A stretch of DNA of 64,000 bases from Lepidurus packardi (taxonomy: Eukaryota; Arthropoda; Branchiopoda; Notostraca; Triopsidae). Under the pieces are notes generated by a model. That model saw nothing but the letters and a program-made list of their open reading frames with translations, had not been told where the DNA came from and ran no database searches. Position 1 is the first letter of the stretch; each line of letters starts with the position of its first letter. The DNA is taken from NCBI GenBank assembly GCA_023053545.1, contig JAKZAN010000157.1:16016-80015 (forward strand), in the 5' to 3' direction. A program made the translations under genes and the position numbers. Below, piece by piece: positions 51,217 through 63,010 of the stretch.

Positions 51217-53143
51217 CCGTAAGGAATTATTTCAGTCCGTAAGGAATTAATTCAGTCCGTAAGGAATTAATTCAGTCCGTAAGGATTTAATTCAGTCCGT
51301 AAGGTATTAATTCAGTCCGTAAGGAATTAATTCAGTCCGTAAGGAATTAATTCAGTCCGTAAGGAATTAATTCAGTCCGTAAGGAATTAATTCAGTCCGT
51401 AAGGAATTAATTCGGTAAGAAAGGAATTCAATCAATCCTAAAGAATTAATTCAGTCCGTAAGGAAATAATTCAGTCCGTAAGGAATTAATTCAGTCCGTA
51501 AGGAATTAATTCAGTCCGTAAGGAATTAATTAAATCCGTAAGGAATTAATTCAGTCCGTAAGTAATTAATAAAATCCGTACGGAATTAATTCAGACCGTA
51601 AGGAAATAATTAAGTACGTAAGGAATTAATTAAGTCCGTAAGGAATTAATTCAGTCCGTAAGGAATTAATTCAGTCCGTAAGGAATTAATTCAGTCAGTA
51701 AGGAATTATTTCAGTCCGTAAGGAATTAATTCAGTCCGTAAGGAATTAATTCAGTCCGTAAGGATTTAATTCAGTCCGTAAGGTATTAATTCAGTCCGTA
51801 AGGAATTAATTCAGTCCGTAAGGAATTAATTCAGTCCGTAAGGAATTAATTCAGTCCGTAAGGAATTAATTCAGTCCGTAAGGAATTAATTCGGTAAGAA
51901 AGGAATTCAATCAATCCTAAAGAATTAATTCAGTCCGTAAGGAAATAATTCAGTCCGTAAGGAATTAATTCAGTCCGTAAGGAATTAATTCAGTCCGTAA
52001 GGAATTAATTAAATCCGTAAGGAATTAATTCAGTCCGTAAGTAATTAATAAAATCCGTACGGAATTAATTCAGACCGTAAGGAATTAATTCGGTAAGAAA
52101 GGAATTCAATCAATCCTAAAGAATTAATTCAGTCCGTAAGGAAATAATTCAGTCCGTAAGGAATTAATTCAGTCCGTAAGGAATTAATTCAGTCCGTAAG
52201 GAATTAATTAAATCCGCAAGGAATTAATTCAGTCCGTAAGTAATTAATAAAATCCGTACGGAATTAATTCAGACCGTAAGGAATTACATAAGTACGTAAG
52301 GAATTAATTCAGTCCGTAAGGAATTAATTCAGTCAGTAAGGAATTAATTCAGTCCGTAAGGAATTAATTCAGTCCGTATGAAATTAATTCAGTCCGTAAG
52401 GAATTAATTAAGTAATTAATTCAGTCCGTAAGTAATTAATTCAGTCCGTAAGGAATTATTTCAGTCCGTAATTAATTAATTCATTCCTTACGGAATTAAT
52501 TAAGTCCGTAAGGAATTAATTCAGTCCGTAAGGAATTAATTCAGTCCGTAAGGAATTAATTCAGTCCGTAAGGAATTAATTCGGTAAGAAAGGAATTCAA
52601 TCAATCCTAAAGAATTAATTCAGTCCGTAAGGAAATAATTCAGTCCGTAAGGAATTAATTCAGTCCGTAAGGAATTAATTCAGTCCGTAAGGAATAAATT
52701 AAATCCGTAAGGAATTAATTCAGTCCGTAAGTAATTAATAAAATCCGTACGGAATTAATTCAGACCGTAAGGAAATAATTAAGTACGTAAGGAATTAATT
52801 AAGTCCGTAAGGAATTAATTCAGTCCGTAAGGAATTAATTCAGTCCGTAAGGAATTAATTCAGTCAGTAAGGAATTATTTCAGTCCGTAAGGAATTAATT
52901 CAGTCCGTAAGGAATTAATTCAGTCCGTGAGGATTTAATTCAGTCCGTAAGGTATTAATTCAGTCCGTAAGGAATTAATTCAGTCCGTAAGGAATTAATT
53001 CAGTCCGTAAGGAATTAATTCAGTCCGTAAGGAATTAATTCAGTCCGTAAGGAATTAATTCGGTAAGAAAGGAATTCAATCAATCCTAAAGAATTAATTC
53101 AGTCCGTAAGGAAATAATTCAGTCCGTAAGGAATTAATTCAGT
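51217..53143 (+). repeat. 1,927-bp tandem triplication, copy 2
   Basis: Second copy of the unit at 49,290, matching at every checkpoint inspected. Private differences are few: for example AAAGAATTAATAAAATCC at about 50,310 in copy 1 reads AAGTAATTAATAAAATCC here. Confidence 0.88.
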
Positions 53144-54884
53144 CCGTAAGGAATTATTTCAGTCCGTAAGGAATTAATTCAGTCCGTAAGGAATTAATTC
53201 AGTCCGTAAGGATTTAATTCAGTCCGTAAGGTATTAATTCAGTCCGTAAGGAATTAATTCAGTCCGTAAGGAATTAATTCAGTCCGTAAGGAATTAATTC
53301 AGTCCGTAAGGAATTAATTCAGTCCGTAAGGAATTAATTCGGTAAGAAAGGAATTCAATCAATCCTAAAGAATTAATTCAGTCCGTAAGGAAATAATTCA
53401 GTCCGTAAGGAATTAATTCAGTCCGTAAGGAATTAATTCAGTCCGTAAGGAATTAATTAAATCCGTAAGGAATTAATTCAGTCCGTAAGTAATTAATAAA
53501 ATCCGTACGGAATTAATTCAGACCGTAAGGAAATAATTAAGTACGTAAGGAATTAATTAAGTCCGTAAGGAATTAATTCAGTCCGTAAGGAATTAATTCA
53601 GTCCGTAAGGAATTAATTCAGTCAGTAAGGAATTATTTCAGTCCGTAAGGAATTAATTCAGTCCGTAAGGAATTAATTCAGTCCGTAAGGATTTAATTCA
53701 GTCCGTAAGGTATTAATTCAGTCCGTAAGGAATTAATTCAGTCCGTAAGGAATTAATTCAGTCCGTAAGGAATTAATTCAGTCCGTAAGGAATTAATTCA
53801 GTCCGTAAGGAATTAATTCGGTAAGAAAGGAATTCAATCAATCCTAAAGAATTAATTCAGTCCGTAAGGAAATAATTCAGTCCGTAAGGAATTAATTCAG
53901 TCCGTAAGGAATTAATTCAGTCCGTAAGGAATTAATTAAATCCGTAAGGAATTAATTCAGTCCGTAAGTAATTAATAAAATCCGTACGGAATTAATTCAG
54001 ACCGTAAGGAATTAATTCGGTAAGAAAGGAATTCAATCAATCCTAAAGAATTAATTCAGTCCGTAAGGAAATAATTCAGTCCGTAAGGAATTAATTCAGT
54101 CCGTAAGGAATTAATTCAGTCCGTAAGGAATTAATTAAATCCGCAAGGAATTAATTCAGTCCGTAAGTAATTAATAAAATCCGTACGGAATTAATTCAGA
54201 CCGTAAGGAATTACATAAGTACGTAAGGAATTAATTCAGTCCGTAAGGAATTAATTCAGTCAGTAAGGAATTAATTCAGTCCGTAAGGAATTAATTCAGT
54301 CCGTATGAAATTAATTCAGTCCGTAAGGAATTAATTAAGTAATTAATTCAGTCCGTAAGTAATTAATTCAGTCCGTAAGGAATTATTTCAGTCCGTAATT
54401 AATTAATTCATTCCTTACGGAATTAATTAAGTCCGTAAGGAATTAATTCAGTCCGTAAGGAATTAAATCAGTCCGTAAGGAATTAATTCAGTCCGTAAGG
54501 AATTAATTCGGTAAGAAAGGAATTCAATCAATCCTAAAGAATTAATTCAGTCCGTAAGGAAATAATTCAGTCCGTAAGGAATTAATTCAGTCCGTAAGGA
54601 ATTAATTCAGTCCGTAAGGAATTAATTAAATCCGTAAGGAATTAATTCAGTCCGTAAGTAATTAATAAAATCCGTACGGAATTAATTCAGACCGTAAGGA
54701 AATAATTAAGTACGTAAGGAATTAATTAAGTCCGTAAGGAATTAATTCAGTCCGTAAGGAATTAATTCAGTCCGTAAGGAATTAATTCAGTCAGTAAGGA
54801 ATTATTTCAGTCCGTAAGGAATTAATTCAGTCCGTAAGGAATTAATTCAGTCCGTAAGGATTTAATTCAGTCCGTAAGGTATTA
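53144..54884 (+). repeat. 1,927-bp tandem triplication, copy 3 (incomplete)
   Basis: Third copy, matching through AATCCGC (54,138) and beyond the inverted monomer (about 54,411). After about 54,885 the next duplication is superimposed, and the following AATCCGC comes only 1,169 bp later (55,307), so roughly 760 bp of the unit is missing there. Confidence 0.8.
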
Positions 54885-56870
54885 ATTCAGTCCGTAAGGA
54901 ATTAATTAAGTCCGTAAGGAATTAATTCAGTCCGTAAGGAATTAATTCAGTCCGTAAGGAATTAATTCAGTCCGTAAGGAATTAATTCGGTAAGAAAGGA
55001 ATTCAATCAATCCTAAAGAATTAATTCAGTCCGTAAGGAAATAATTCAGTCCGTAAGGAATTAATTCAGTCCGTAAGGAATTAATTCAGTCCGTAAGGAA
55101 TTAATTAAATCCGTAAGGAATTAATTCAGTCCGTAAGTAATTAATAAAATCCGTACGGAATTAATTCAGACCGTAAGGAATTAATTCGGTAAGAAAGGAA
55201 TTCAATCAATCCTAAAGAATTAATTCAGTCCGTAAGGAAATAATTCAGTCCGTAAGGAATTAATTCAGTCCGTAAGGAATTAATTCAGTCCGTAAGGAAT
55301 TAATTAAATCCGCAAGGAATTAATTCAGTCCGTAAGTAATTAATAAAATCCGTACGGAATTAATTCAGACCGTAAGGAATTACATAAGTACGTAAGGAAT
55401 TAATTCAGTCCGTAAGGAATTAATTCAGTCAGTAAGGAATTAATTCAGTCCGTAAGGAATTAATTCAGTCCGTATGAAATTAATTCAGTCCGTAAGGAAT
55501 TAATTAAGTAATTAATTCAGTCCGTAAGTAATTAATTCAGTCCGTAAGGAATTATTTCAGTCCGTAATTAATTAATTCATTCCTTACGGAATTAATTAAG
55601 TCCGTAAGGAATTAATTCAGTCCGTAAGGAATTAATTCAGTCCGTCAGGAATTAATTCAGTAAGAAAGGAATTCAATCAATCCTAAAGAATTAATTCAGT
55701 CCGTAAGGAAATAATTAAGTCCGTAAGGAATTAATTCAGTCCGTAAGGAATTAATTCTGTCCGTAAGGATTTAATTCAGTCCGTAAGGTATTAATTCAGT
55801 CCGTAGTGAATTAATTAAGTCCGTTAGGAATTAATTAAGTCCGTAAGGTATTAATTCAGTCCGAAAGGAATTAATTAAGTCCGTTAGGAATTAATTAAGT
55901 CCGTAAGGTATTAATTCAGTCCGAAAGGAATTAATGAAGTCCGTAAGGAATTAATTCATTCCGTAAGGAATTATTTCAGTCCGTAATTAAATAATTCATT
56001 CCTTACGGAATTAATTAAGTCCGTAAGGAATTAATTCAGTCCGTAAGGAATTAATTCAGTAAGAAAGGAATTCAATCAATCCTAAAGAATTAATTCAGTC
56101 CGTAAGGAAATAATTCAGTCCGTAATGAATAAGTTCAGTACGTATTGGATTAATTAAGTCCGTAATGAATTAATTCAGTCCGAATGAAATTAATTCAGTC
56201 CTTAAGGAATTAATTCAGTAAGAAAGGAATTAATACAGTCCGTAAGGAATTAATTCAGCCCGTAAGGAATTAATTCAGTCCGTAAGGAATTATTTCAGTC
56301 CGTAATTAATTAATTCATTCCTTACGGAATTAGTTAAGTCCATAAGGAATAATTTTTTTTTTTTTTTTTTTTTTTTTGTCCGTAAGGAATTAATTCGGTA
56401 AGAAAGGAAATCAATCAATCCTAAAGAATTAATTCAGTCCGTAAGGAAATAATTCAGTCCGTAAGGAATTAATTCAGTCCGTAAGGAATTAATTCAGTCC
56501 GTAAGGAATTAATTCAGTCCGTAAGGAATTAATTCAGTCCGTAAGGAATTAATTCAGTCCGTAAGGATTTAATTCAGTCCGTAAGGTATTAATTCAGTCC
56601 GTAAGGAATTAATTCAGTCCGTAAGGAATTAATTCAGTCCGTAAGGAATTAATTCAGTCCGTAAGGAATTAATTCGGTAAGAAAGGAATTCAATCAATCC
56701 TAAAGAATTAATTCAGTCCGTAAGGAAATAATTCAGTCCGTAATGAATAAGTTCAGTACGTATTGGATTAATTAAGTCCGTAATGAATTAATTCAGTCCG
56801 TATGAAATTAATTCAGTCCTTAAGGAATTAATTCAGTAAGAAAGGAAATAATACAGTCCGTAAGGAATTA
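54885..56870 (+). repeat. 1,986-bp tandem duplication, copy 1
   Basis: ATTAATTAAG after a GTATT unit (54,901 and 56,887), AATCCGC (55,307 and 57,293) and the poly-T start (56,353 and 58,339) all give 1,986 bp. Inside it a 60-bp sub-unit (CCGTTAGG, CCGTAAGGTATT, CCGAAAGG) is doubled at about 55,820-55,940. That doubling is present in both copies and so predates the duplication. Boundaries are approximate to about one monomer. Confidence 0.85.
56353..56377 (+). repeat. Poly-T tract, 25 nt (no. 3)
   Basis: T25 run with the same flanks as the tracts at 43,710 and 47,589. The preceding inverted-monomer module is single here, not doubled as it is before those two tracts. Confidence 0.9.
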
Positions 56871-58856
56871 ATTCAGTCCGTAAGGAATTAATTAAGTCCG
56901 TAAGGAATTAATTCAGTCCGTAAGGAATTAATTCAGTCCGTAAGGAATTAATTCAGTCCGTAAGGAATTAATTCGGTAAGAAAGGAATTCAATCAATCCT
57001 AAAGAATTAATTCAGTCCGTAAGGAAATAATTCAGTCCGTAAGGAATTAATTCAGTCCGTAAGGAATTAATTCAGTCCGTAAGGAATTAATTAAATCCGT
57101 AAGGAATTAATTCAGTCCGTAAGTAATTAATAAAATCCGTACGGAATTAATTCAGACCGTAAGGAATTAATTCGGTAAGAAAGGAATTCAATCAATCCTA
57201 AAGAATTAATTCAGTCCGTAAGGAAATAATTCAGTCCGTAAGGAATTAATTCAGTCCGTAAGGAATTAATTCAGTCCGTAAGGAATTAATTAAATCCGCA
57301 AGGAATTAATTCAGTCCGTAAGTAATTAATAAAATCCGTACGGAATTAATTCAGACCGTAAGGAATTACATAAGTACGTAAGGAATTAATTCAGTCCGTA
57401 AGGAATTAATTCAGTCAGTAAGGAATTAATTCAGTCCGTAAGGAATTAATTCAGTCCGTATGAAATTAATTCAGTCCGTAAGGAATTAATTAAGTAATTA
57501 ATTCAGTCCGTAAGTAATTAATTCAGTCCGTAAGGAATTATTTCAGTCCGTAATTAATTAATTCATTCCTTACGGAATTAATTAAGTCCGTAAGGAATTA
57601 ATTCAGTCCGTAAGGAATTAATTCAGTCCGTCAGGAATTAATTCAGTAAGAAAGGAATTCAATCAATCCTAAAGAATTAATTCAGTCCGTAAGGAAATAA
57701 TTAAGTCCGTAAGGAATTAATTCAGTCCGTAAGGAATTAATTCTGTCCGTAAGGATTTAATTCAGTCCGTAAGGTATTAATTCAGTCCGTAGTGAATTAA
57801 TTAAGTCCGTTAGGAATTAATTAAGTCCGTAAGGTATTAATTCAGTCCGAAAGGAATTAATTAAGTCCGTTAGGAATTAATTAAGTCCGTAAGGTATTAA
57901 TTCAGTCCGAAAGGAATTAATGAAGTCCGTAAGGAATTAATTCATTCCGTAAGGAATTATTTCAGTCCGTAATTAAATAATTCATTCCTTACGGAATTAA
58001 TTAAGTCCGTAAGGAATTAATTCAGTCCGTAAGGAATTAATTCAGTAAGAAAGGAATTCAATCAATCCTAAAGAATTAATTCAGTCCGTAAGGAAATAAT
58101 TCAGTCCGTAATGAATAAGTTCAGTACGTATTGGATTAATTAAGTCCGTAATGAATTAATTCAGTCCGAATGAAATTAATTCAGTCCTTAAGGAATTAAT
58201 TCAGTAAGAAAGGAATTAATACAGTCCGTAAGGAATTAATTCAGCCCGTAAGGAATTAATTCAGTCCGTAAGGAATTATTTCAGTCCGTAATTAATTAAT
58301 TCATTCCTTACGGAATTAGTTAAGTCCATAAGGAATAATTTTTTTTTTTTTTTTTTTTTTTTTTTGTCCGTAAGGAATTAATTCGGTAAGAAAGGAAATC
58401 AATCAATCCTAAAGAATTAATTCAGTCCGTAAGGAAATAATTCAGTCCGTAAGGAATTAATTCAGTCCGTAAGGAATTAATTCAGTCCGTAAGGAATTAA
58501 TTCAGTCCGTAAGGAATTAATTCAGTCCGTAAGGAATTAATTCAGTCCGTAAGGATTTAATTCAGTCCGTAAGGTATTAATTCAGTCCGTAAGGAATTAA
58601 TTCAGTCCGTAAGGAATTAATTCAGTCCGTAAGGAATTAATTCAGTCCGTAAGGAATTAATTCGGTAAGAAAGGAATTCAATCAATCCTAAAGAATTAAT
58701 TCAGTCCGTAAGGAAATAATTCAGTCCGTAATGAATAAGTTCAGTACGTATTGGATTAATTAAGTCCGTAATGAATTAATTCAGTCCGTATGAAATTAAT
58801 TCAGTCCTTAAGGAATTAATTCAGTAAGAAAGGAAATAATACAGTCCGTAAGGAAT
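56871..58856 (+). repeat. 1,986-bp tandem duplication, copy 2
   Basis: Second copy of the 54,885 unit. It shares the rare CCGAATGAAATT variant (about 56,181 and 58,167) and the doubled 60-bp sub-unit (about 57,806-57,926), and differs in poly-T length by two. Confidence 0.85.
58339..58365 (+). repeat. Poly-T tract, 27 nt (no. 4)
   Basis: T27 run exactly 1,986 bp downstream of tract 3 in the same context. The right flank reads AAGAAAGGAAATCAATC, the form that has lost the EcoRI site, as in tracts 1-3. Confidence 0.9.
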
Positions 58857-60349
58857 TAATTCAGTCCGTAAGGAATTAATTCAGTCCGTAAGGAATTAAT
58901 TCAGTCCGTAAGGAATTAATTCAGTCCGTAAGGATTTAATTCAGTCCGTAAGGTATTAATTCAGTCCGTAAGGAATTAATTCAGTCCGTAAGGAATTAAT
59001 TCAGTCCGTAAGGAATTAATTCAGTCCGTAAGGAATTAATTCGGTAAGAAAGGAATTCAATCAATCCTAAAGAATTAATTCAGTCCGTAAGGAAATAATT
59101 CAGTCCGTAAGGAATTAATTCAGTCCGTAAGGAATTAATTCAGTCCATAAGGAATTAATTCAGTCACTATGAAATTAATTCAGTCCGTAAGGAATTAATT
59201 AAGGAATTAATTCAGTCCGTAAGTAATTAATTCAGTCCGTAAGGAATTATTTCAGTCCGTAATTAATTAATTCATTCCTTACGGAATTAATTAAGTCCGT
59301 AAGGAATTAATTCAGTCCGTAGGGAATTAATTCAGTCCGTAAGGAATTAAGTCAGTAAGAAAGGAATTCAATCAATCCTAAAGAATTAATTCAGTCCGTA
59401 AGGAAATAATTAAGTCCGTAATGAATAAGTTCAGTACGTATTGGATTAATTAAGTCCTAATGAATTAATTCAGTCCGTATGAAATTAATTCAGTCCGTAA
59501 GGAATTAATTAAGGAATTAATTCAGTCCTTAAGGAATTAATTCAGTAAGAAAGGAATTAATACAGTCCGTAAGGAATTAATTAAGGAATTGATTCAGTCC
59601 GTAAGGAATTAATTCAGTAAGTAAAGAATTAATTCAGTGCGTAAGGAATTAATTCAGTCCGTAAGGATTTAATTCAGTCCGTAAGAAATTGATTCAGTCC
59701 GTAAGAAATTAATTCAGTCCGTAACGAGTTAATTCAGTCCGTATGAAATTAATTCAGTAAGAAAGGAATTCAATCAATCCTAAAGAATTAATTCAGTCCG
59801 AAAGGAAATAATTCAGTCCGTAAGGAATTAATTCAGTCCGTAATCAATTAATTCAGTCCGTGAGGAATTAATTAAGTCCGTAAGGAATTAATTCAGTCCG
59901 TAAAGAATTAATTATGTCCGTAAGGAATTAATTCAGTCCGTAAGGAATTAATTCTGTCCGTAAGGATTTAATTCAGTCCGTAAGGTATTAATTCAGTCCG
60001 TAGTGAATTAATTATGTCCGTTAGGAATTAATTAAGTCCGTAAGGTATTAATTCAGTCCGAAAGGAATTAATGAAGTCCGTAAGGAATTAATTCATTCCG
60101 TAAGGAATTATTTCAGTCCGTAATTAAATAATTCATTCCTTACGGAATTAATTAAGTCCGTAAGGAATTAATTCAGTCCGTAAGGAATTAATTCAGTAAG
60201 AAAGGAATTCAATCAATCCTAAAGAATTAATTCAGTCCGTAAGGAAATAATTCAGTCCGTAATGAATAAGTTCAGTACGTATTGGATTAATTAAGTCCTA
60301 ATGAATTAATTCAGTCCGTATGAAATTAATTCAGTCCGTAAGGAATTAA
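58857..60349 (+). repeat. Family A block with one-base-deleted CCTAATG units
   Basis: Family A array in which the unit AAGTCCGTAATG has lost a G to read AAGTCCTAATG (about 59,452 and 60,292; also 60,607 and 62,810). This ties together the last 5 kb of the window as one subfamily. It contains CAGTAAGTAAAG units (59,615) shared with the following 322-bp repeats and inverted monomers at about 59,273 and 60,130. Confidence 0.7.
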
Positions 60350-61320
60350 TTAAGGAATTAATTCAGTAAGAAAGGAATTAATACAGTCCGTAAGGAATTA
60401 ATTAAGGAATTGATTCAGTCCGTAAGGAATTAATTCAGTAAGTAAAGAATTAATTCAGTGCGTAAGGAATTAATTCAGTCCGTAAGGATTTAATTCAGTC
60501 CGTAAGAAATTGATTCAGTCCGTAAGAAATTAATTCAGTCCGTAATGAGTTAATTCAGTCCGTATGAAATTAATTCAGTAAGAAAGGAATTCAATCAATC
60601 CTAAAGAATTAATTAAGTCCTAATGAATTAATTCAGTCCGTATGAAATTAATTCAGTCCGTAAGGAATTAATTAAGGAATTAATTCAGTAAGAAAGGAAT
60701 TAATACAGTCCGTAAGGAATTAATTAAGGAATTGATTCAGTCCGTAAGGAATTAATTCAGTAAGTAAAGAATTAATTCAGTGCGTAAGGAATTAATTCAG
60801 TCCGTAAGGATTTAATTCAGTCCGTAAGAAATTGATTCAGTCCGTAAGAAATTAATTCAGTCCGTAATGAGTTAATTCAGTCCGTATGAAATTAATTCAG
60901 TAAGAAAGGAATTCAATCAATCCTAAAGAATTAATTCAGTCCGAAAGGAAATAATTCAGTCCGTAAGGAATTAATTCAGTCCGTAAGGAATTAATTAAGG
61001 AATTAATTCAGTAAGAAAGGAATTAATACAGTCCGTAAGGAATTAATTAAGGAATTGATTCAGTCCGTAAGGAATTAATTCAGTAAGTAAAGAATTAATT
61101 CAGTGCGTAAGGAATTAATTCAGTCCGTAAGGATTTAATTCAGTCCGTAAGAAATTGATTCAGTCCGTAAGAAATTAATTCAGTCCGTAATGAGTTAATT
61201 CAGTCCGTATGAAATTAATTCAGTAAGAAAGGAATTCAATCAATCCTAAAGAATTAATTCAGTCCGAAAGGAAATAATTCAGTCCGTAAGGAATTAATTC
61301 AGTCCGTAAGGAATTAATTC
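60350..61320 (+). repeat. 322-323-bp tandem repeat, three units
   Basis: CAGTAAGTAAAG at 60,436, 60,758 and 61,081 marks three consecutive units of 322 and 323 bp (about 16 monomers). A similar unit at 59,615 lies 821 bp upstream. Each unit contains one marker dimer, one TTAATTAAGGAA remnant and the CAGTGCG variant. This is the shortest clear local amplification in family A. Confidence 0.8.
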
Positions 61321-63010
61321 AGTCCGTAAAGAATTAATTCTGTCCGTAAGGAATTAATTCAGTCCGTAAGGAATTAATTCTGTCCGTAAGGATTTAATTC
61401 AGTCCGTAAGGTATTAATTCAGTCCGTAGTGAATTAATTAAGTCCGTTAGGAATTAATTAAGTCCGTAAGGTATTAATTCAGTCCGAAAGGAATTAATGA
61501 AGTCCGTAAGGAATTGATTCATTCCGTAAGGAATTATTTCAGTCCGTAATTAAATAATTCATTCCTTACGGAATTAATTAAGTCCGTAAGGAATTAATTC
61601 AGTCCGTAAGGAATTAATTCAGTAAGAAAGGAATTCAATCAATCCTAAAGAATTAATTCAGTCCGTAAGGAAATAATTCAGTCCGTAATGAATAAGTTCA
61701 GTACGTATTGGATTAATTAAGTACGTAATGAATTAATTCAGTCCGTATGAAATTAATTCAGTCCTTAAGGAATTAATTCAGTAAGAAAGGAATTAATACA
61801 GTCCGTAAGGAATTAATTCAGTCCGTAAGGAATTAATTCAGTCCGTAAGGAATTAATTCAGTCCGTAAGGAATTATTTCAGTCCGTAATTAATTAATTCA
61901 TTCCTTACGGAATTAGTTAAGTCCATAAGGAATAATTTTTTTTTTTTTTTTTTTTTTTTTTGTCCGTAAGGAATTAATTCGGTAAGAAAGGAATTCAATC
62001 AATCCTAAAGAATTAATTCAGTCCGTAAGGAAATAATTCAGTCCGTAAGGAATTAATTCAGTCCGTAAGGAATTAATTCAGTCCGTAAGGAATTAATTCA
62101 GTCCGTAAGGAATTAATTCAGTCCGTAAGGAATTAATTCAGTCCGTAAGGATTTAATTCAGTCCGTAAGGTATTAATTCAGTCCGTAAGGAATTAATTCA
62201 GTCCGTAAGGAATTAATTCAGTCCGTAAGGAATTAATTCAGTCCGTAAGGAATTAATTCGGTAAGAAAGGAATTCAATCAATCCTAAAGAATTAATTCAG
62301 TCCGTAAGGAAATAATTCAGTCCGTAAGGAATTAATTCAGTCCGTAAGGAATTAATTCAGTCCATAAGGAATTAATTCATTCCGTATGAAATTAATTCAG
62401 TCCGTAAGGAATTAATTAAGGAATTAATTCAGTCCGTAAGTAATTAATTCAGTCCGTAAGGAATTATTTCAGTCCGTAATTAATTAATTCATTCCTTACG
62501 GAATTAATTAAGTCCGTAAGTAATTAATTCAGTCCGTAGGGAATTAATTCAGTCCGTAAGGAATTAATTCAGTAAGAAAGGAATTCAATCAATCCTAAAG
62601 AATTAATTCAGTCCGTAAGGAAATAATTAAGTCCGTAAGGATTTAATTCAGTCCGTAAGGTATTAATTCAGTCCGTAGTGAATTAATTAAGTCCGTAAGG
62701 AATTAATTAAGTCCGTAAGGTATTAATTCAGTCCGAAAGGAATTAATGAAGTCCGTAAGGAATTAATTCAGTCCGTAATGAATAAGTTCAGTACGTATTG
62801 GATTAATTAAGTCCTAATGAATTAATTCAGTCCGTATGAAATTAATTCAGTCCGTAAGGAATTAATTAAGGAATTAATTCAGTCCTTAAGGAATTAATTC
62901 AGTAAGAAAGGAATTAATACAGTCCGTAAGGAATTAATTAAGGAATTGATTCAGTCCGTAAGGAATTAATTCAGTAAATAAAGAATTAATTCAGTGCGTA
63001 AGGAATTAAT
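61321..63010 (+). repeat. Family A block with the fifth poly-T tract
   Basis: Family A array repeating the order of about 59,930-60,350 and then the poly-T context. It has inverted monomers at about 61,560, 61,901 and 62,490. Near 62,980 a CAGTAAATAAAG variant of the CAGTAAGTAAAG unit appears. Confidence 0.7.
61936..61961 (+). repeat. Poly-T tract, 26 nt (no. 5)
   Basis: T26 run in the same left context as the other four, but its right flank keeps AAGAAAGGAATTCAATC with the EcoRI site, whereas tracts 1-4 read AAGAAAGGAAATCAATC. It therefore represents the branch before that flank change, or a recombinant. Confidence 0.9.

Noticed and set aside
43710-61961. Poly-T tracts as RNA polymerase III or rho-independent terminators
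   Set aside because: There is no upstream Pol III gene with A and B boxes and no GC-rich stem next to the T run. All five sit in the same satellite context and are copied with it.
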